NCBI GenBank assembly: GCA_002914805.1
Contig: JXTB01000166.1
Coordinates: 138,107 to 202,106, forward strand
DNA: 64,000 bases
Direction: 5' to 3'
DNA from: Parasponia andersonii
Lineage: Eukaryota; Streptophyta; Magnoliopsida; Rosales; Cannabaceae
Shown: positions 57,230 through 64,000 of the stretch, in pieces
How positions within the stretch are numbered: the first letter of the stretch is position 1
How the letters are laid out: every line of letters begins with the position of its first letter
Program-made: the position numbers and the translations under genes
The notes under the pieces: model-generated
The model's input: only the letters and a program-made list of their open reading frames with translations
Database searches by the model: none
Told to the model about the DNA's origin: nothing

Positions 57230-58910
57230 ACGACTTTCTCCTATCATCAAATGGTTGACAGAATGGCCCATCCCCCTTAGGCACCTCACCCTTTCTTCAG
57301 TCTTTTTGAGGCATTTTTCCTTCTCCTCTTGACCCTGGGTCGGTTCTGGTCTGCCCACGATGGTCGGCACTATCCTCAGGGCCTACTTTCCTGATCTGGA
57401 GGCCTGGGTCTGCCTACCTTTTTCGAGCCTGGTGGCGTCTTCCTGTGGCTAGATTCTGCCGGTCTTCATGTACTATTTCAACTTGCCGGCATGGATCACC
57501 CTCATAACCTGCGCGTAAAGGTTATGGCAGTTGATGGTGTCGTGCCCGTGATCCTTATGAAATTGGTAGTATCTGTTCCTGTTTTTCATGTGCTCCGGAA
57601 CGCCGGACTTCGGTGGGTCTTTAAAAATGCCCATGTCCCTGTTTTAGAGGTAGATCACATCGATCGGCGTGTTAAGCTCATATTTCAGCAGTGGGTCACG
57701 AGACGCCTTCCTCCTCTTGCCGCCTTCTTGACCGCCTTGGGTGGGGGCTTCTTGTTTCGGAATCAGCCCCTGGTCCTGTGCGGATCTCTTTACCCCTTAC
57801 GGGGCCGGGGTTTGTACCGGCGCTGTTGTTATCGCGACAGAGGCCTTGGTCGTTTTCTGGCGGCTTTCCAGTACCCTGAATACCCCTTCCCACTTTGCCT
57901 GGACGTCCGCCATATCGTACGAAAGGTTCAAAAGGAGATGGTCCGATAACATCGATCCTGGCTGTAGGCCCCTAACGAATGAGCCTGCAGCTTGTTTCGA
58001 GTCGGTGTTGTGCACTAGGGACATCACCTCTAGGAAACGCGATAGGTATTCTCTCGGGGACTCATTCGTGGCTTGTTCCAACTGATCAAGGTCTCGCATA
58101 GTTTTCTGCTGCCTCCGGGCACCTGTGTATTGCTTTAAGTAAAGTTTGTAGAAATCTTCGAACCCGTTTATGGATTTCTCTAGGAGCTGTCTGAACCATA
58201 ATAGGGCCGGTCTTGCTAGTGTTGTGGAGAAGACTTTATAGGTCACAGCCTCGTCCCTGGTTTCCAAGGCCATGTTCTGTTGAAAGTGGTATATATGATG
58301 AAGGGAGTCAGTTTTCCCCTCGAACGGCCTGAAGGTCGGGGTTATGAAGTCTCTCGGCTTGGGCTCCATTTGGATCCAGTCGGCGAAGGCCGTCCGGTTG
58401 ATCGCTCCCACAGTTTGCTCTGCCAGATCATCGGGGGTCTGGCTGTGATGGGCCATGAGCCTCTTACTCAGCTCTGCCATCATTTCTTGCTTCCAGTTGG
58501 GAAGCACACCTTCCGGGCGTTTTGGTGTCTTCTGTCCACTGCCGCTCCGGCTCAGAAAGGCCTCGTCTGGCTTTGTCGCTCCCCTGTATCCGCGATCTAG
58601 ATGGGACGGGAACTTCCCTCGGCGGTTGGCCCCCAGACTCTTATTGGACCTCTTCGTCAAAGTCTTCCCTTTGCTCGCTCCTAGCTTCGCTTGCCAGCAG
58701 TCGTTCGAGGCGAGTGTTATCTCTGCGCACTTCTGCGACTTCATCTTTTAAACCCAGGACGGCCTTGTGGGCAATCTCTGCCTTCTGGTTTGCTTCTCCC
58801 AAGGCAGCGAACATCTAGTCCAGCTTTTGTTCCAGACCCAGTTGTGTTTCCTGGGAGCTCCCTTCAGCATCGGGACGTGTGCTCCTAGTTGTCATTCTTG
58901 AAGGTGTCAT
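57230..58910 (-). pseudogene. gag of element B
   Basis: First ATG at 58910. The coiled-coil-like N-terminus (to about 58700) leads into a long open stretch (58744-57797 is nearly continuous) covering the gag core (FRPFEGKTDSLHHIYHFQQ, LLWFRQLLEKSINGFEDF, SPREYLSRF). The zinc-knuckle region follows at about 57575-57520 (YYQFHKDHGHDTINCHNL), where the first Cys found in element A is Tyr. Several in-frame stops lie outside the core. Confidence 0.85.
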
Positions 58911-59005
58911 CCGACGTTGTATGGCCTTTTGTCCAGGGAGAGTGTAATCGTGAGACTCCTACTGTTTTTCTCACGCTCAACGGTTTCCCACAGATGGTGC
59001 AAAAC

Positions 59006-59836
59006 TGTTGGATCAGTTTTCTCCAGCTGTCCATGTGTCTCTGAATTATTGATATTGTATCCTCCAACTATCCACGTATCTTTGCTATCCCAAAGAGCTT
59101 TTGACTTTAGGTAGGGTCGGAGAGACGAGGGAGGCCACTTGCAAAGACTCTCCGATGCTTAAGTCAGTTGTTTATCTTTGATTCAGAGTAGCAAAGATTT
59201 AGTTTTTCTTTATATAAGTATATCTTTGTCTCTTGCTCATAAACTTTCAAATATTTCTTTTTGTATGCATACATGTCCCCTTTTTTCGGGGACGCATGGT
59301 TCATATATATAGTTCTGGAACTGTGAACCTCATGGTTCTCAATTCCAGTACCGAGTACCTTTTCTCATCAGGACTTACTCCAGAGATCATAGGCCGAGAT
59401 TACTGTGATTCTCCCTGCATCGTCGCGGCCTAGTTTCTGCCATCCCCTATGGCTTGAGCCTATCAGGGGCGAGACTTTGATAAATCGCCATTCTGTTAGG
59501 ACGGTTTGCCCCCCGCGCACACCTACTCAGGATCGCATTAAATGCTCTATCTGGGTCTGGAGCTGAGTTGCTTTCTATTGTATTCTAGTGGAAGACCCTT
59601 GGGGCTTCCGACCCCCCAGCTGTCGAGGTAAGAATCGGACTGGGCCAAGTCCATCCAGGGTCTGGGATGGCCTCGGCCCTAGCCTCGAACAGCCCATGGG
59701 CCTATGCGGCACCACGTGCGACTCGAGTGGCCTTTAATTGGTCACTCTGGATACGTGTCAGACGGTGTGCCATGTTTATGACCTGTTCTGTCACTTAATC
59801 GTCTACATGGTATATGATTTGGGAACGGGTCCTACA
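59006..59836 (-). repeat. 5' LTR of element B
   Basis: Plus-strand ends TGTTGGATCA and GGGTCCTACA. TATA-like ATATATAT at about 59303-59310 with an adjacent diverged inverted repeat (59311-59323 and 59340-59352). The primer-binding site just inside (about 58986-59003) reads TTTTGCACCATCTGTGGGA, a decayed form of that in element A. Confidence 0.93.
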
Positions 59837-60129
59837 ATAATATTATTTTTTAAGATATTTTATTTATAAATCTTTTGAATATGCTTTCAACCTATTTTGG
59901 CTTTTTTTTCCCTCTTAATTCGTTTTTCCTTATTACGTTATTTTCATAATTTCTAAGTAATAATTTTTGTTGTTCGTATCTAAGTTGGACGTTCCTTATA
60001 GCATTTAAAAACAAAACAACTGTAAAAAATAGAAATCATTATTGGTGTTAGATATAATATCTATGAAACTATAAAGGGAGTTTGAACACTCCTTATTGAA
60101 GAAACAAATTTACTATAGCTATACTGCTT
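59837..60129. other. AT-rich flank right of element B
   Basis: AT-rich sequence with no gene or clear repeat. The first five bases are the target duplication ATAAT. Confidence 0.5.
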
Positions 60130-61320
60130 AGATACTCACGCTCACTTAATAAGATACTTATGGTATCTAGATAAATTAGGAAAAAAAAAAAGCGTAAGGG
60201 AGAAGAAAAAATAAAATAGGTCTTTATTCAGATCAGCTTGGTATTAAGTAGATTGCAAAGAAAAAAAATACCGCAAGTATTATATTAAGTTACCTAGGGT
60301 ATATGAGATATGATAATGAGACTTGAGATTAAAAGGAACGAGAGTTCGATATTCTTTATTATAATTTTTTTTTTCATAAAAAAGAGTATTGATGGTCTCT
60401 CATTTGGTTACTTGAGATATCTGAAGGAAGTTTCTTATTGTAAAATGAATTTTACAAAGTTATTTATGGTATCTAGTTAATAGGAAAATGATGTTTTAGT
60501 ATCTCTGACTGGGGAAAAAAAAAAAAAGTAGGTTAGTATAGGTATCTTATCATGTTATCTATTTTATCTTAAAGATTAATTTTTTTTTCATAACTAAATA
60601 AGTATACCTATTGAGTTACGTTTAAAATTAACTCAAAAGTTACCGTATGTTAGTTGGATACCGATGGTTACCTAATGATGTTTGATATTTAAAATTGTTA
60701 TAGTCACGCTTTTCGTATCAAAAATGCCGAAAAAAAATATAGGTTATTATAGGTATCTTATTATATTACCAATGGTATCCAATTAAATTGAGAAAAAAGA
60801 AAACAAAAAAGCATAAATATCTAACTAGTTTACATTGGTATCTAGATAGATTAACAGAGAAAAAATTACCATAAGTATCATAGTACATCACCTATAGTAT
60901 CCATGCAATTTAGGGAAAAAATATTTACCATATATATCCCATTAAGATACCTTATTATCTAAGTAAATTAGGAAAAATAAATAAATTATCATAGGTATCC
61001 TAATGTCTTACTTATGGTATTTGGGTTATGAGAATGAGATTTAGGAGTTGATCTTTAGTTCTAAAAATAAAAATAAAAATAAAGTTTATCATAGGTATTT
61101 TATCAAATTACATTCATGGTATCTGGCAAAATGTGTCCAAAAAAAAAAAAAAGAAAAAGTTCTTATTTTTTTCTTCTTTGATAAAAACATAAGAGTTATA
61201 GTAGGTATTTTACTAGGTTTATTTATGTATCCGTCAAACTAAAAAGAGGAGTTTGTTTATAAAAACAATAAATAAAGATACCATGTGCATTTTATCATGT
61301 TGCCACTAGGTTTCTTAAGT
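60130..61320. repeat. Array of diverged ~75-110 bp repeats
   Basis: About ten units share the plan ATAGGTATCTTATTAAGTTAC, then TATGGTATCTAGATAAATTA, then GGAAAAAA. Examples begin near 60145, 60260, 60545, 60745, 60815, 60885, 60930, 60985, 61090 and 61275. The A-runs differ in length. No coding is seen. This could be the subterminal array of a large DNA transposon or a decayed satellite. Confidence 0.6.
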
Positions 61321-61334
61321 AGTACTCTAGTATA

Positions 61335-61535
61335 GACGAAGTGAGTTGGCTTAATTCGAAGAGCACCCACTATTTAGGATCTTGATTCTAGATTCGAGTC
61401 ACACTAAGGGTAGGCGTGAAAACCTATAATCCCTAATCGGGTAGGGTAGGGATTGGATAGTAGTAGGTATTTTTTTTTTAATTTGTAACAAGTGGAGGTC
61501 ATTAGTTAAGCTCAACTTTTTTTTTTTAAAACAAA
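61335..61535 (+). mobile_element. tRNA-derived SINE, copy 2
   Basis: Collinear with 9997-10192: GACGAAGTGAGTTGGCTT, box B GATTCGAGTCA (about 61391-61401), AACCTATAATCCCTAATC, GTAACAAGTGGAGGTCATTAG, T-rich then A-rich tail. Flanked by an imperfect duplication AAGTAGTACTCTAGTATA (61317-61334) and AAGTAGTTATAGTATA (61536-61551). It has no 5S sequence in front, so the 5S head at 9852 is not part of the normal SINE. Confidence 0.85.
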
Positions 61536-61551
61536 AAGTAGTTATAGTATA

Positions 61552-64000
61552 TGAGAATGTGAATTAGAGGTTATTATTTAAAAAAACAGATATAAAAATT
61601 AAGAGGTTATTATTGATATCCTTACAGGTTATGTATGGTTTTTGGAAAATGAGACGGAATTAGGCTTTATTTTTAATTAAAAAGGAAGGTTATCTTAATA
61701 TGCTACTTATTGTATTTAGAATGAGAAAAAAGTTTGGGTTTCTTTTTTCGTTTTTTTTTTTAAATCGTGCTTAGGAATTAAATTTACTACAAATTGTTAT
61801 ATAGTCAATTAAATTCATGAGTAAAAATAAAAAATAAAAAGTCTATAACTGCCAAAATAAAAAAAAAAGTCATGCACGTACTATAAAGAATCAAATTTCA
61901 AGGGGGGAAAAAAGAAAAGAAGGGTGTGACAGTTAACGGGTGTCTGAATGAGCTTACAGCATGCATCAGGCGCTGTTAGCGCCCTCTCCCCCTTAAAAAC
62001 AATCCTATCAGGTTTTTGCTAAATTATCCATAGGATAGTATTTTTCAAAGTTTATTGTCGAATGTCTGTATTATCTACCTTTTGCCTTTTACCGTATTTT
62101 TTAATAGTCTAGTGTATTTTAACGTATTTCTCTAAAAACCCCTATCATTTTCCCTTAATTCTGAATGGGCTTGTTTTTTTTTTCTCTAAAACGAAACATA
62201 TCACTTTCGAAAATTTTATTTAGATAAGTACCAATTCTAAATTTACTTACAAAAATATTACTTTTTATTTTCTCAAAATTTGAATTTTTTTAAAAAGTAC
62301 TCGAGATAAGTAACCGATTGAGTTACATGAGGTAACCATTATAATCCTCTCAAGTAACTGGACTGATTACCGTAAATAGCTCATCAATTCATGAAAGTGC
62401 TATTTTTCTCAATTATATTAAATTTTTTGAACATCTAGGATTTTTCATTAAACTTTTTTTTTAAAATTTTACTGTATAAAATAAAGAGCTCCTTAGCCAA
62501 ATAGCCAAATTTTAGGCCATTATTTAAAAAATAACTATTTTTCTAACATTTTTAGAAATAGCCGAATTTATCAAAACAGACCGAAATAAGTCAATTTTTT
62601 TTTAAGAAATATATCAATATCAAACATAATCAAAATTCATGTATTTCATATAAAATAGATATACTAGTAAAAAAAATCGATATAATATACATAAAATTGA
62701 TGTACAAATGTAAAATTGATAAAATTTACATAAAATTGATTTATTAACGAACGACCATTTAACAAAACCAAATGAAAAAAATGTCCATGTTTAAAACAGG
62801 TGTACAAAGCAACAATTTTCAAATAGATGGTAAAAAGAGGACATTTCTTTTTAATACTTTAAAAGGACCAAATTTCCTCATACATCATGGGGCCGATAGC
62901 TAAATGATTAAATTTTAGATTCATTTTAAGTAAATATTTATTTTTAAATATTGTAGCAAAATGATCGATATATCAATGGAAATATTAAAATGCAGTGTAA
63001 GAAAGGAAACTCATTCTAATTTATCTAAATTATGTCAAATAGCTCAAAGTAAATAAATTATGAAGTATAATAGTTTTTACCAAAACTAAACTTGTTACAT
63101 ATTATTTTTTTTAAAATTTTTTTTATAGTAGAGATTGTATATTTGGTCTCTAGACTTTAATAATGGAAGCAAGTAGGTTTATTAAATTAAGCTAAACCTG
63201 TGATCACAAAATTTTGCTTTGAATTAAAATTTTAACTAGTGAGCAAAAAGAAAATTATGAGCAAATTTAAAATATCATAATAAAACTACTACAAACTAAA
63301 CAATCAAAACACACTGCTAAAGGTAAAACTTGATTGCCAAGAATTAATAATCATCCTAATTTCCTCTCAAAATTTTAGGCTTTTAGCCCCATTTTCTTAT
63401 TAGGAAACAAAAATATTTAGCTCGTTTCTACAAAATTTTCCTAGTTAGTATAGCATTTTATAAACATGACATTCCTTGAGGTAGTTAGGTTGAGTGGCAG
63501 TTTTAAAGGATAAATTCATAAAAATTTTCGGCAGTTGATTAAGAGAAAAATTGATATAAAACTAATACTATTGTCAGATTTGCTATCAACGAGAGAAGCC
63601 GTATGGATAAGAAGACAAAGAGTTAAAAAATTATTAGGATTCTTTATGTCATTTCCTTGGTATATATAGAAGCTCAAGAAGCAGTTTCATTGTTGGGAAA
63701 TGGACCTGACTAGTAATGTTTATGTAAAATATATTAATCTAATGTTTGTAGAGCAATTTATGTATATTATTATAAGGGCACTAATATAGCATGTACTTTT
63801 TTTTTTCACTTATACTTAGATATTGTTCTATCTAATTAAAATTTATTTTGTATATTTTTTAATAATAAAAAATAATAGAGAGAAATAAAATTAATGATGC
63901 ACGTTTTTTCATATACATTTTTATAATTATTAGATTACTATATTAGACGATAATTTAAAAAATTACAAGAATATCTATACATAGGTTAAAAAAAATACAT
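61552..64000. other. AT-rich intergenic DNA
   Basis: No gene is supported. About 61975-61995 has a short GGCGCT-GTT-AGCGCC hairpin. 62308-62420 is related to 32494-32640 (shared AAGTAACC...AGGTAACC phrases). 62680-62740 has several CATAAAATTGAT repeats. Confidence 0.5.

Larger units (their letters stand above)
48141..59836 (-). mobile_element. Ty3/gypsy Tat-type LTR retrotransposon, element B (complete, broken)
   Basis: Complete element on the minus strand: 5' LTR 59836-59006, gag, protease, RT, RNase H, archaeal-type RNase H, integrase, a tandem-repeat tract, an antisense gene, then the 3' LTR 48972-48141. A perfect target duplication ATAAT flanks it (48136-48140 and 59837-59841). The LTRs (832 and 831 bp) differ by about 20 mismatches in the first 200 positions by eye, so the insertion is old. 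It is the same family as element A, 43 kb away, in the same orientation. Confidence 0.96.

Overview
This is plant nuclear DNA, from an angiosperm and probably a eudicot. The evidence is spliced genes with GT..AG introns, AT-rich intergenic DNA, a phenylpropanoid-pathway gene, and plant-type LTR retrotransposons, CACTA elements, SINEs and MITEs. Only one protein gene is intact in 64 kb: a five-exon 4-coumarate:CoA ligase (4CL) at 24802-29280 (+), 547 residues, with all expected adenylate-forming motifs and consensus splice sites. Its roughly 6 kb surroundings are the only stretch without obvious large transposons. One unresolved base (n) lies at 38405. || Layout: 1-5217 is the 5' half of a Ty3/gypsy element of the Tat type (element A, minus strand), cut by the window edge. 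5218-9839 is AT-rich intergenic DNA. 9840-10204 is a composite insertion of a full-length 5S rRNA sequence followed by a tRNA-derived SINE, inside one pair of target-site duplications. It sits exactly at the start of a decayed CACTA (TNP2-type) transposase gene (10196-12443). 12823-17375 holds further CACTA-like termini and the 5' part of a second TNP2-type gene, split by a Mutator-like MITE with a perfect 9-bp duplication. 18127-23560 is AT-rich with small tandem repeats, a G-quadruplex-like tract and an array of UUCG-type mini-hairpins. 23561-29280 is the 4CL promoter and gene. 29281-35013 is MITE-rich, with a repeat-dense block. || 35014-47238 is a complete but broken Tat-type element in the plus orientation (element C, 581-bp LTRs), carrying a nested 1.7-kb solo LTR. 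48141-59836 is a complete Tat-type element in the minus orientation (element B, same family as A) with a perfect ATAAT duplication. 59837-64000 is AT-rich with an array of diverged repeats and a second SINE copy. || All three Tat elements have the order gag-protease-RT-RNase H, then a second (archaeal-type) RNase H; B and C also show the integrase. In B and C the space between integrase and 3' LTR carries an extra gene in antisense orientation related to the 'putative gypsy type transposon' (PF04195-like) family. In B this gene seems to have introns and a coiled-coil tail, and is followed by a tandem repeat of about 100 bp. Every retrotransposon reading frame is interrupted by stops or frameshifts, so the elements are fossils, but their boundaries, target duplications and nesting order can still be read.
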